From: Aralia elata
Lineage: Eukaryota; Streptophyta; Magnoliopsida; Apiales; Araliaceae
NCBI GenBank assembly: GCA_034770075.1
Contig: CM068384.1
Location: 100,874,433 to 100,938,432, forward strand
Direction of reading: 5' to 3'
Length of the DNA stretch: 64,000 nucleotides
Shown here: positions 21,651-34,504 of the stretch, one piece after another
Layout: each line of letters opens with the position of its first letter
Position numbering within the stretch: the first letter of the stretch is position 1
Notes under the pieces: model-generated
Told to the model about the DNA's origin: nothing
The model's input: only the letters and a program-made list of their open reading frames with translations
The model's database searches: none
Position numbers and translations under genes: made by a program

Positions 21651-23950
21651 ATCAAAGCGCGGTATGGTTGGAGAAAAGCATTAGTGCACTGTGTCTATTC
21701 AATAGGGAGATCATAGTACCCTAAGAAAGATAGAATGCCGAGCTTGTTCTGTACTGATTTCAGAATTGGTAAACAAAGTTATCGCTTTCTATTTTCTTTA
21801 CTTAGATAATAATGCTTGATAAAATTGCAATAGTGCCTTATGTTTTATCTACGTTGGGAAAATGAACCATGTGATGATATTGCCTAATTCAAATTAGCAA
21901 TCGAGAGTATTGTGAATAAATGGATAGTTTTGGTAACATATGATTTGTAAAGGTGGAATAGTTTAATTTTCTGTTAGATTAAATAATGCATCTAGTTTTT
22001 TCATAGAGTTATCTTAAAACAATGTTTTACATGCTTCCATGGATAAAATTTGTTCGTTAGCTATTTTTGAGGGTAGAATCATTACTTCATCCTAAACTAT
22101 GGAAGGTTATTTGATATTTGTCGAAGTTAGTTTTATGAGCATAGCGCGTTATATTCTTTTTGTCCAATAATCCTACTAGTCATTTGGTTATAATTTCTCA
22201 TTGTCAAAGTGCATATCTTCGTTTGTAGAATTTATTCTAGTGATTATTGGTGGGGTATTCGGTTTTCACATCATTTGTACTTGCATAAAGCTTCATTCTT
22301 AGGATTTTTTCATTCACATGTTGAATTAGATTTTTGATCAATCTTTGCATGGCATGTCGTTTAATTGATAATGGTAGTGATCCATTGTTCTATCTAATAG
22401 AGAAATCTTTATTACTATGATTTGACTATCATTTGGTAATGTCTTTCCATTTAGAGTTGTTATCATTGCTATGATTTTTGAAGAATGTTGTTTTTTCTGG
22501 ATGGGAAGAGAATTACTATCATTTAGTGGTTTTGATTTGAAAAAGTGTTTTATCATCGGATTGGTTTAAGATATGGTTTAACATACATGTTTTAGTTAAA
22601 TCGTTGGGGAAGGTATTAACTACTGCATTAAATATTTTTTTATGTTAAATGCATAATTTGTATTCTTTCTATGGGAAAATTTGTTAATATATGTTTTTGA
22701 GATGATATTCTGACTTTTAAAAAATCACACTTGGGGAAATTCTTTAAAGCAACTTGTTGAGAGTGATTGTGATCATCAAAGTGTTTAATTGTTGCAATTG
22801 AGTTTTCATTTTATGAAGTAGGATTTGTGATCTTTCAATACCGCAATGATGTCATTACTTGATTTTGAATTTTGTTAATGTCCAATGGAAAGAGAAAGGT
22901 TAATTTTGTTTTTTGGCCAGTTTCGAGATGAATTATTACTCATTGAGGAGAAAAGCATGGATCGTTTGGGTAAATTCATATCGGACATGGCATTGAGAGT
23001 CTAGCAGGGAGGAAAGGCGTTTTGAATATTGTTTCTAGTAGACTAATGCATGTGAGATTTGAATTATTTGATATCCTTTGTTGATTAGACAAAAGGAAAA
23101 CTGTTGATTTGTTTTTAGTTTTTGATTGTTTTGAATATACCAGGGAATTCAAGTAAAGTGTTTGCAATTGCGGCCATGGAAAGTTTCAAAGATTGTTTGT
23201 TTGATGATCTAGGTTGCAATGGAATGGAAGTTGGGGTTGCGAGCAATGAATCGAGATCCATAAGAATCATTTTTAATCTGGGTATTCGTCAATGGAATAT
23301 ATTTACGGATCGGACGGAGATTCAATCAGATTGTCTTTTGATCCAGGAAATTTATGAATGGAAGTTGCTGCAATGTGAAAGAGATCTACATACTGAGTTT
23401 TGATCTCAGGGGGATATTAGAGCTTTTCATAGGTTTGTATCTTACGTTTATTTTATTATATTATACATTTTGAATTTTTAGGTAGAAATTTTTGATTGCA
23501 TTTTTTGCCTATAGTTGCGTTAATTAGTTTGTTTTGATGTAGTTAGTAATTTGGAAGAATTTAGAGTTTTTACTGTGTGGAAGAGACATCGTTGTAGTGG
23601 TCTGGAGAACATGTTTCTTGAGTAAAAAAGATCGAAAGATTAAGTTTCCAAGGTTGTGTTTACGGAGGAAGCTTGCAGGGTTTTGTTATGCTGATAATCG
23701 ATGCGAGCTGCTGGAGGTGGAAAGAAGGATGATTTACAAGTTGTTCATTTAGATACAGTCGGAGTTGCCAGATGTTTCTATTTCTCTCCCTTGTGCAGGA
23801 GTTGGAGTTTTTGATGATTATTTTTCATTTACTTTTACTTGAATTGTTGATATTGCGTATATATTTTCGTTTTGCAAGGATGAGTTTTTGGGATTATGAT
23901 TTGTTTGATGCTACTAACTTAATTTGTTTTCATGTAGGATCAGATTTGTG
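21651..23950 (+). other. unassigned interior of nested gypsy
   Basis: About 2.3 kb where the rest of pol should be, with no pol motif visible. A 93-codon frame (23122-23403) has no family I recognise. It may be non-coding spacer of a large-derivative element, foreign DNA, or pol obscured by base errors. Confidence 0.45.
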
Positions 23951-24007
23951 GGTAAATCCTTTTCAAGAGGAGGGTTTATGTCAAGATTTTGAGGACAAAA
24001 TCTTTTT

Positions 24008-24025
24008 CAAGAGGAGGGGAAAGAA
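24008..24025 (+). other. polypurine tract of nested gypsy
   Basis: AAGAGGAGGGGAAAGAA lies immediately before TGATAC of the 3' LTR. A second tract, CAAGAGGAGGG, lies upstream at about 23964, making a short duplication. Confidence 0.75.
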
Positions 24026-25097
24026 TGATACTAATCACCTGGACAGGCTTCGCATCAAGCGTTATTAACTCAATTCACGTCCAAGGGATTTTTCAAGCGA
24101 TTTTAAATATTTGGGCTGAAGTTTATTCAAAAAGATGTTTTAAAATGGAGTTCAATTCAAGGCCAATTTTAATCTAATTCATATGGCAAATTTATATTCT
24201 AGCAAATGTCGCATGTGGGCAAGGGACATTCCAATTCTAATCAGCCAATCACATTGGGTTTCCTAGCATAATCAGGACTTAAACATTTACATATTCAAGA
24301 CTTAACATATTAGACTTCCGTATATCATGTGGGGCCAATCGCGGTTTCCAAGTAGACAACTAGACTGAATTTGTTCTCCTCGGGATTAATGGGTTCCTAA
24401 CAATTAATGGATTTTCTAAATTCCAAATGGAGGAAGGCTTCAGATTTTTAATTCAAAAATTTGGCCCGCGGATTTCCTTAATTATTTAGGGTATTTTCAG
24501 CATGTTTTAGATTTCCTAATGTAATTAGAATGTTTGATAAGTAGGATTTAATTTCCTTATTGTTTATTAGTTAGGAATTTGGTTTCCAAAATTAATTTGG
24601 TAAGTTAGGATCTTTGGTTTCCAGTTGATTTTATAATTCCTATTAGGATTAGAATTGTTTATTGAGTAGTATAAATAGGGGGACATAGATTATATACTTG
24701 ATACACTTCAATCCGATTTATTCAATTACAATTATTTGTGAGGTTTTCTCATCTTTTGGTTCTTTGAGAATTTCTAAAGTTATTCTTTAGTTTTCTTTGA
24801 GTTTTCAATTTAGACTTATCATATAACATTCCATAGTGATGTGTGTGGGTTCTTCTACCCTCTCATTCGATCGATTGTACTGAGATTACCGCTTACATAT
24901 AAAGCGAGGGCGTCAAGGTGTCCGTTGGTGTCCATTCAACGCAGATCTCCAAGGCGAGCAATTTTACCAAGATTAACGTTTCTACATAATAGGCGACAGG
25001 GTTTTTAAGTGGTGTTGCAAGCTATCCACCGTTCAACTTTGCTAGAAACGAATCCGGGCGACGACCACCTCACGCAAGCGTGCCGTGGAGTCCATCA
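24026..25097 (+). repeat. 3' LTR of nested gypsy
   Basis: Pairs with 18959-20011. Starts TGATACTAATCACC and ends GTCCATCA. Confidence 0.82.
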
Positions 25098-25300
25098 AAA
25101 TACCAAGTCCGAAACGAATGAAATCTATTCAAACAATGGCCTTAAGACCACTAGCCCAATAATATCTTCTTGGGTCATCTTAACCTACTACAGGCTCACC
25201 CAAAAAGTCATGACTGAAATTACTATTGTTACAAAACTTAATTCATTATATAACAGATAAATTTTTCTCATATCTTTGAAGGTGGAATTTGGGTGTTACA
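25098..25300 (-). mobile_element. old gypsy remnant, right part
   Basis: Resembles 18538-18730 and ends TTTGGGTGTTACA, like the LTR end at 17981. Probably the outer end of the LTR of the older element that hosts the nested gypsy. Confidence 0.45.
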
Positions 25301-26337
25301 CTAAAAAACTTCGTTTAACATATACTAATTGTTTACATCAAAATTATGAAGGGGTACATTGATCAATTAATTTTCAATGTATGCAAAAATTGATAACGTA
25401 ATATCTAAGTTTATTAAGTTCTCCACCATAAATTGAAAACAGAATAATTAAGCGTTCACTCTACAAAAAGGTGCAAGGATCATGGAAAAATTATGGAAAA
25501 TGATATCCAATATCAAGTTAGATATCTTATCTCAATTAAATACCGTATCTTAAATGTAAATAAAAATTACGAACCCAAACTGTTGATTGAAATCATCTAA
25601 ACCAATATGTAGTATTATCCCTTTTTTTATTAATTACCAATTCCGTTCCATAATAATTGACTTTTTAGGAAAAAAAAAAATTTGTTCCAATTTAGTTGTC
25701 GTTATATAAACTTTCTAAGAGAATAAATTATTTTACTTTTTCTATATATCATCCCTAACCTTTTCTCATTGTCCCAAAAACTTCTCTCTTGTATTAGGTA
25801 ATTTTTTTAACTTTTTTATAAAGGGTAGTGATATAATTTCACACAAAATTTTAGTTATATAAATTGATAGTATTAAATGACTTTCTTAATTCATGTGCAT
25901 GAAGCTAAACCGACTTATCTATTATGGAATGGAGGTAATATTATTAGTTATTATTATTATTATTAGTAGTCGAGTAGTATTAGAACCATTTTAATCAATA
26001 TTTGAATTTCTCTAATTATTTAAAATACAATTTTTTTTGTGGAACGGCAGGGAGTATACGACATCAAATTAAAGCAAAGATAGTATAAAAGATTTACATA
26101 TTTCTGAGCAAAAATTTAAGCAAAAAAAGGTCATAATATATCTTTGTCTTTTAGAAAACACTTTTTCGTACTACTCAAACATATATGCCCAGATAATTGT
26201 TAACTCCAAAATCTATATAAAATACTAATTAGACAATTGCAGAAACACAGCTAAATTTCATAACATATCAAATCATCAAATCAAGCTTACTTTGATGCAG
26301 CTTTTCCATGCTATAGCTTGTCCATAACAAAAACATG
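25301..26337. other. AT-rich spacer
   Basis: No gene is seen. A TTA trinucleotide run lies at about 25944-25966. The rest is unassigned. Confidence 0.55.
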
Positions 26338-27215
26338 ATCAATTATATAAATATATTATATTAATATATTAAATATATTATATATATATATATATGATAA
26401 TGAATCCATAACATGTATTTGTTTATGGATTTCTTATTAGAACATATCACCATTTATACAATTGAAACAAAAAGAATGGCCATGATTAAAAACTGAAAAA
26501 TCGGACGCCCGAGCTATTAATAGTAGCGGACGGTAAAAAAAACACATACCATTTGCTACTTAATGTAGTGGTACTGCTAATCAAAATAAATATTTTGACA
26601 TTTATTAAACTAGTGTTTAAGGTTTATTAACTAGGGTTTAAGGTTTACTAAACTAGAGGTTTAAGGTTTAATAATATTAGGGTTTATCGAATTTTATTAA
26701 CTAGGATTTAAGGTTTATTAACTAGGGTTTAGGATTTAAATTTAACCACATGTTAATAAAGTTTAATCAACCCTAAAACTTAGTTAAAAAAATGAGTTAA
26801 TAAACCCTAGATCCTCGTTAATAAATCATAAAACCCTGATTTAAAAACCACTAAACTCGACTCCTAGTTAACTAATCCTAAACTTTAGTTAAATTAAAGT
26901 TCAAACTCTTATTTTGATTAGCTGTCAATTTTCTACTATTAGTAGTAGGATGATATATGTCTTTTTTACCGGTCCGCTACTATTAGTAGTGGAATGTCGA
27001 TTTTCAATTTTTAATCTTGGTCGTTTCCTTCTTATTTTTTAATGGTATAGAATAGTGTATGTCCTAGTAAATATCCATATTAAATATATGCTATAAATTC
27101 ATTTGCCATAATATATATATATATTAAGATATTATATATATTATATATATATATATATTATAATATATATATATAGTTAGTTATATATAATATATATATA
27201 TGATATGATATTATA
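26338..27215. repeat. large imperfect palindrome with telomere-like motifs
   Basis: The left arm from about 26396 (GAATCCATAACATG ... GGCCATGATTAAAAACTG) pairs with the right arm up to about 27100 (CAATTTTTAATCTTGGTCG ... GCTATAAATTC). Both arms carry AATAGTAGCGGAC next to the centre-facing part. The centre holds a degenerate repeat of about 21 bp (CTAGGGTTTAAGGTTTATTAA), which returns inverted as TTAATAAACCCTAG. AT arrays bound both sides. It fits a foldback-type DNA element. No transposase or clear target duplication is seen. Confidence 0.7.
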
Positions 27216-28146
27216 TATCTTTATTGGGACAAAATATTATACAAACACGGAATGAAGAAATTAGGTTACGATACCATCAGTTCCATAGCTCATATCAATA
27301 AAAGGGAGAAGAAAAAATAAGAGGAAGGACATGTGACGACAGTGGTTATGTAGAAGATCAGGAAAGAAGAAGAGTAGAGAGACACAATATAATTAAACCT
27401 GACATGAGAAGCAATAAAAGGGAGTAAGAAATTGAAGAAGGATAAAACATAAGCTTATGTAAGGATATAATAGTTATTTGAGTGACAATGTCCCTCAATA
27501 ATTCTATTATCATTGTTGAAATATATATTTTCATCACATAATCTTTTTCGGTAAATTTTAAAGGGTGTATAGAAAATTATATGAATTGTTAACAAATCTG
27601 TTTCATATGAATTCATGCATGGTTACTTACCTAACCTATTGTTTTACCATGGCTTTCATGGGGCTTCCCTTGTTCAATTGGTGGTTTTGATATGAATGGT
27701 AAAGACCAATCATTGTTTGTATTCGATTGCTGGTAAGATTGAAGTAAATGCTGAATGAATGAGGTTATAGACTTCACAGATCAGCTTTCAATCAAGAATA
27801 TAATAGACAAAATTCTAAGGATAGGTATTGTGCTCTTACTAGAGAAATTATTGCTGATTCGACAAAAGAGAAAGAAGGAAGGGAGCATTGTTAGTAAAAT
27901 TTTGGGATCTTCGAGTAAAGCATACGATAAAGTAGATTGTTGGAATAGGAAGTAGTGAAAGAGCCTGAGAGATCAGTAGAAGCTAGTTTACGAAAGCGGC
28001 CGTTTACCGAGCTGCTTCAAATCCCTACCCATAAATTAGGTAATTTTTGAATTACAAAGAGAATCATTTAGAGATGAAGAGAGAAGAGAAAAATCAATTC
28101 CCACTATTATTTTTCAGTTTTTTTTTGTTGTGATTTCTTGAAAACA
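27216..28146. other. spacer of unknown content
   Basis: Contains purine-rich sequence (about 27300-27450) and a 66-codon frame at 27755-27955 that I cannot assign. The last bases, GATTTCTTGAAAACAGTCTA, resemble about 8900-8922 and form the left flank of Sirevirus copy 2. Confidence 0.4.
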
Positions 28147-28151
28147 GTCTA
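28147..28151. repeat. left target site duplication GTCTA of Sirevirus copy 2
   Basis: Matches GTCTA at 37640-37644 across the whole element, so copy 2 has both insertion boundaries. Confidence 0.85.
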
Positions 28152-29410
28152 TGTAATTCTATAGATAAGCACACCTAGAGGGAGGGTGAATAGGTGTAAT
28201 TTGTATTTAATGAACAACAGTGATAAATTTTCAAAATGACTTTCTGCAGGAAATTCAGACAGTGATACCCTGTCTGAATTGCTGTCTGAATTAGTATACT
28301 GGTTCTTCGTGATGATATGAACAGACAATTATACCCCTGTCTGGAATTGGTGTCTGAATTAGTGCACAAACAAGACCCAATAACAGAATATTATGCAGAT
28401 TTCTTCTAAACAGAATTCAAGCTTCAAGGATCAAACAACACAAATAAGCAACCCCATAAACACAACGATTTTTACGTGGTTCGGACCCTTAAACTCTAAT
28501 CTAGTGGCCTACTCCACGTCCCAATTACCAACTGGTATTGAAGACCTCTTTTTATTAAACTTTAATTCAATACAATACAAGATAACTTCCCTGTTCTTTA
28601 TAGCTTTCCTCTGTGATGGACACTCCTGTCCCTATGCACCACTGCAATCCTTCTCACCACTGAGACCCTTGCTCCACAGCAACCTTGAAAGCTTTCTAAG
28701 AACAAAACTTATCTACCACTAGATAGAATAAACCACACAAGGCTACACTCTGAACAATATTTTTGATTACAAGATATCACTCTTCCAGTAGAAAATATGA
28801 GAACAATACAACTGATTGCTGGAAGATAGCTTAGAAGGCTAATGAACTTATGTATCTCCCTGATTAGAGCTCTTCAAGTTTTTTTTCAAATAGCCAAGAG
28901 GTAGAATGATTTTATAGTGCAGCTTCCAACGGCTATGAATGAATCTGTTCTCATGAAATCCTCAATGAATATGGCACGGATCAGCAGACTTATGAGAGAA
29001 AGATTATTCTCCTAGATTTTAGAAATCAAGTACGGGAGAATTTAATTTCTGAGAAAACATGTCAGAAAAGACTGTTAGCATATTCTTTAATAAATTGGTT
29101 TAATTCAAATATCAAATCCACTTACTTGAGAACAACCAACTTCTTTGAATACTGACACAGACCAACCGAATCCAGCAGTATAAAACTAATTCCTTGATGG
29201 ACTCAAACAACTGGATAATGCACTATATTATAGGTGTGCATATATTCTATTTACAACCATCAACAGTTATGGGTGACCATATATTATATTCCCCATGCAT
29301 CATCCGATAATTATGGGTGAGCACAATTCATAAACCCTCAATTAGGCCAAAAAAATATTATCCCCCAAAAAAAAACTGAAATAGTATCCCAAAAACTGCA
29401 AAGACTGACA
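28152..29410 (-). repeat. 3' LTR of Sirevirus copy 2
   Basis: Starts TGTAATTCTATAG and ends AGACTGACA before the pyrimidine-rich strand of the polypurine tract (29411-29437). It lacks the block of about 110 bp found in the 5' LTR. Confidence 0.85.
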
Positions 29411-29445
29411 GCTCCAAAAATTACTCTCCCCCCCCTTTGGCATCA

Positions 29446-30822
29446 TCAAAAAGAGGTAGCTAGGTCTCTTTATCAGTCTCATATAAAGCATATTGCAACC
29501 TTCTTATCAAAGAGCCTTCAATTGGACTTCCAAGGAATCATGACGAGCCATCAGGGAATCAAACTTTCTCAGTCACAGTGGTTACCCTATCAGACAAGTT
29601 AGATACTGAGGTAGACAAGGAAGTTGACTGAAGTGAGAATGGAATCAAGCGTATTGGTTCATCGTGTGAACAATCTGAGAGAGATCAGAGTTTTGGGAAC
29701 TTGGAGGAATGGAAAGTTGGAGAATGAGGAGCAGACCCTGTTTGGGCCAAAATCTGGAATGGCAGAATCATCCACATCCCAAGAAAATAGTACACTATCA
29801 GCACTCACTTTGACTTTAGAGCTTTTAAAATTAGATTCATCCAATCACCTCAGTTATTTGACAAACTTCTTCATTGGCAAAAGAAAATGTTTAAAGTGAG
29901 CAAACACTTTGGTTAACAACCCCCCATATGGAAAACATTTGGATTTAGTTTTTATGCAACTTTCCATATGATTAATCATTAATAGAGAACAGTTGAATTT
30001 TGTTTCAGACATTATGAGTGCTGAAAGAATTAAATCTTGGTAAGTCATGTTTGACCTGCCACCAGTTTTAGGGACCAAGTTAGAACGAATGAGCTTATGC
30101 AACACACTGTTGATAGGAGATGTCTTAATAACAGTAGGCAGGGAAACAAATTCAGCTGTGGGACAATCTTTGACAATACGAAGTTGGTCAAGAACAGATA
30201 AGTTGGCAAATTCTAACGGACCATTAAGAGTAAACGGAGAGGGACCAGAACAGGGAATGTTTAAAATCTGACCCAACAGAGCAAAATCCATAGAAATTGG
30301 TGTATCTTGTACAAAAGATTAAATTTTATCTCCCGATACAGACATGTTTTCCATAAAATTGTTTGATTAACATGGGGGTATGCAGATTTAGGGGGGAACA
30401 ACATCACAGACAACTCAAGATGGTCAAATAACCCAGTAAACCCAATATTTATGAATAACACCGGATCTACAGATTTTCCAAACACAATAGATTTGTTCAT
30501 CATAGTATTTTGAAAGCAGGAAGCAAATTTGGGAGATCGAAACGAAATGGATTTAGAAATGGGTGGAGGGGAATCAGGGAGACTCACTGTGACAGGGGTT
30601 GTACCCTTTGATGGCTTCCTGTGACGCTTCATTGCTTTGGAGGAGGAACCCAGATCGGTGGCAAGCTTCTGGAAAGTTCCTATAGAGCCGACGTGTTTCG
30701 CGAGGTCCCCATTGTAGCTTGTTGTGGAGGCCGGCGATGCCTACTGCTACCGGCGCTTCCTGTCGACGCCGAAACGGTTGCCGACCGGTGTTGTCGGCGT
30801 GGCCACCGCGAGTTTTTGCCAT
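29446..30822 (-). pseudogene. Sirevirus env-like gene, broken copy
   Basis: Same protein as at 736-1971, split into several frames (about 30822-30574, 30632-30261, 30291-29854, 29844-29659) by small insertions. The ATG at 30822 (MAKTRGGHADN) reads into the downstream frame here because of extra bases near 30688-30720. Confidence 0.85.
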
Positions 30823-31144
30823 TTAGTTAAAACCCTAGCGTTGCTTGAAGGAAGAGATAGGAGGAAGAGGGGAAACGGGGTTGGATTGGGGTTGTCTGCG
30901 AAGAGAGACAGAGAGAGATAAAAAGAGGGAGGAATATGAAGGGTTTTAGATTGGGGAAGGAAAACCCTTTAAGTGTTAATTCTCGCAAAAACAAAGTGAA
31001 ACAAAAACCAAAGATACCCTTGTGCTTTAAAACGGATAAAAAATATGCCCACATAATATAAATATTAGTAGCATCACATAGGCTGGGTAATAATGAGTAT
31101 ATATATTTATGTATATATATATATATATATATATATTTATTTAT

Positions 31145-34100
31145 TTATTTTTTAGTAACAAATAGACATACCAGTTCTCTTCTTAAGGTGCAAAAACGCT
31201 CTTCACTTAAAGGTTTTGTAAAAAATGTCAGCCAAATTGATGTTCAGTAGGGACAAATACTAATTTTTATTAATCCTTTAGCAACATTATCGCTCAGAAA
31301 ATGATGTCTAACCTCAAATATGTTTTAGTACGAGAATGAAGCACAGGATTTTTTAGAGATATCTATGGCACTATTATTGTCACAAAAAATAAGGCACATT
31401 TTTCATTTATCTCATTAAAATCATGTAAAGTTTGTATCATCCACAAAATTTGTGAACAACAACTACCTGCAGCCAAATATTCCACCTTCTGTAGTGGACA
31501 AGGTAAACAGATGTTTGTTTCTTGCTGTGCCAAGCCATAAGGCTTTGTCCTAAAAATTCACAAGCACCACTTGTGCTTTTTCTATCAACTTTGGCACCCC
31601 TGCATAATCTGCATCTGAGTATCCAATGAGTTCAAAGCTTGGAGATACAGGAATAAAATAAGCCAAGATTCATAGTGCCAGATAAATATTTTAAAAATTT
31701 ATTTAACAGCTTTAAGATGAGATTCTTTTGGTTGAGCTTGAAATCTAGTACATAAGCATACACAATACATAATATCAGGTCTTGATGCTGTTAAATAAAA
31801 GTAAAACAACCAATCATGACTCGATACATTGTTACCTCCACATCTGTACCTGTAGCCTCAGTAGTTACCGTGACAGAGGGGCTCACTGGGAGTGCCTTTG
31901 GTTGGGTATTTTCAAAACCAAATATCTTTAATAGTTCCTTTATATATTTCGATTGGTGAATGTAAATACCTTCATTTGTTTGTTTGAATTTGAAGCCCCA
32001 AGAAGTAGTTTAACTCACCACATAAGGCTCATATCAAATTCATTACGCATGACATTTTGAAAACCACTCACACAGAGAATTATTAGTAGCTCCAAAAATT
32101 ATATCATCAACATAAATTTGAACAATTAAAGAATCCTTATTTTTGGATTTGATAAACAGAGTAGAGTCAATTTTCCCACGATTAAAACCATTGTCTAATA
32201 AAAATTTACTTAGCCTCTCATACCAAGCTCTTGGAGCTTGTTTTAGTCCATACAAGGCCTTTTTCAATTTAAACACATAATGAGGATATTTTTCATGTTC
32301 AAATCCGGGTGGTTGCTTGACATATACTTCTTCATTTAAAAACCATTCAAAAAGGCACTTTTCACATCCATTTGATATAATTTGAACTGTTTATTGCATG
32401 CATAGGCTAATAAAATTCTTATTGCTTCTAATCTAGTAACAGGAGCAAAAGTTTCTTCATAATCTATACCTTCCTCTTGGTTATAGCCTTGAGCTACCAA
32501 TCTAGCTTTATTTCTTATGATTATGCCATTTTCATCAAGTTTGTTTTTGAAAATCCATTTTGTACTAATGATAGATGCATTTCTAGGAGGTTTAACAAGA
32601 TCCCATACCTGACACCTTTCGAATTGATTTAATTCTTCCTGCATGGCAATGGACCAATTTTCATCTTCAATTGCTTTCCTTAGCATTCTTAGGTTCTATT
32701 CTGAGAAAGAAATGCTGAGAATGCACAGTAATTCTTTGCTTTCCTTCTTGTGTTCATCCATGTATTGGGATCACCTATGATCAAATTAGGAGGATGATTT
32801 CTCACAGTTCTAGATGAATCTAGGAAAGTCTGACCGAGGTCATTTGCTCATCAGGTTTCAGGCTCCAGTATATCAAGTTTTGCATCTGACTGGTCAATCT
32901 GTTTTTTTCTTCTAATTCAAACGGTTGAAGACTGTCTGGGTTTAGGTGTCTGCATGATAGAGTTTTCTAACAGATTCAGACGGCTCAGGCTGTCTGATAT
33001 CTCTTGAATGTTTTCCCTGATGGCGCTTGATTTTTCTTTTGATTTAGACGGCTTAGGTTGTCTGGATTAAGCTGTTTGAATATCATGGTTCACATTTTCT
33101 TCTCTTGCAGAATCCTCTTCCTTTGACAGATCAATGGTTAAATTCATCAAAGATTACATGCACAGATTCTTCCACTTTTGATTTATCAAGATTATAAATT
33201 CTATATGCTTTACTATGTATTAAATAACCAAGAAATATAGCTTCAGATGATTTAGCATCAAATTTAACCAAGATTCCCACTTGTATTTAAAACAAAAAAA
33301 CATTTAGCACCGAATACTTTGAAGTAATTGATATTAGGAATTCTTTTATTTAATAACTCATATGGGGTTTTCAATAGAATGGGTCTAATCAATACTCTAT
33401 TTAAGATGTAACATGCAGTACTTACAGCTTCTGCCCAAAATCTTTTAGGCAGTTTACTTTCTTGAAGGTAATGTCCGCGCAGTTTCTTGGAGAGTACGAT
33501 TTTTGCGTTCTACTACTCCATCCATTTTGTTGTGGTATTCCTGGGGCAGAGAACTCAATGTTGTAACACCTGTCTCGTTACAAAATGGTATAAAAGTCCT
33601 TTCCAAATTCACCACCATGGTCACTCCTTATACCAATTAGTTTGAGATTGTGTTTTGTTTCAACATTCTTTATGAGCTTTTCAAATTATGCAAAAAGCTT
33701 TGATCTTTAGTTTTCAAAAATAGAAACCCATAATATATCTTGGAAAAATCATCAACAATAACAAAAGCATAATGATTATTTCCTAGACTAGCATATCTCT
33801 CAGGACCAAATAAATCAAAATGCATATAATTGAAGAGGTAAAGAAGTTGATACCTGACTTTTGGCTTGTAAAAGAGTTTCTTGCTTGTTTACCTAATTGA
33901 CAAGCATTGCATATACCTGTCTTTTCATACTTCAGCTTTGGTAGGCCCTTTAACAAGGTTCTTTAACAGCTAACCTTGTTGTTAATTAGCTCCATATGCA
34001 CATGCCCTAATCTTCTATGCCATAATATAGTTTGATCTTGAACTGCAGCTAAAACAGATATCTTGATTTTGATTCTCAAAATTAATTGTAATAAATGTTT

Positions 34101-34480
34101 CCTTCCCTGTTGGGCTATTAGAGGGCACATTTTGAGAAGCATGAATAATTGCACATTTATCTTTATCAAAGATTACTTTATGGCCACTATCCATAAGCTG
34201 ACTTACACTAATTAGATTATATTTTAAGCCCTCAACATGATGAACATTATCAATAGAGATCTTACCATTACCATTACCAACTTTACCTTTTACCGATGAT
34301 TTGGCATGTGGTATCATCTCCAAAAGTAATTGACCCACCTTTCTTTGTATCAAGTGAAGTAAATTTTGTTTCTATCAACTGTCATGTGTCTAGAACACCC
34401 ACTGTCTAGTACCCATTTATGTGATGGTACTTTAGCTTTTAAACATACCTGCAAAACAACATAGTAGCTTTATTGTTTTT
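31145..34480 (-). pseudogene. Sirevirus pol, broken copy
   Basis: Aligns with 2400-5674. Readable parts include KWIFKNK...FLNG (32686-32336), ALYGLKQ...YVDDIIFG (32276-32043) and protease/pre-integrase fragments (34353-33963). It shares the stops and T-run frameshift of copy 1 and has many further one-base insertions. Confidence 0.88.
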
Positions 34481-34504
34481 GGTACCCAAATCTGTTTGGG
34501 TCCG

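Larger units (their letters stand above)
18959..25097 (+). mobile_element. defective Ty3/gypsy retrotransposon nested in older gypsy
   Basis: Two LTRs of about 1.05-1.07 kb (18959-20011 and 24026-25097) in direct orientation flank about 4 kb. A degraded iMet primer site follows the 5' LTR, and a polypurine tract (AAGAGGAGGGGAAAGAA) precedes the 3' LTR. The target duplication is probably AATAC (18954-18958 and about 25099-25103, with one extra A). Only gag, a charged pol linker and the first part of RT are recognisable, so the element cannot move on its own. LTR differences are mostly small indels, probably inflated by sequence errors around the nearby gap. Confidence 0.82.

Noticed and set aside
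27755..27955. A 66-codon plus-strand frame
   Set aside because: No recognisable domain and no gene context; listed only as part of the spacer.
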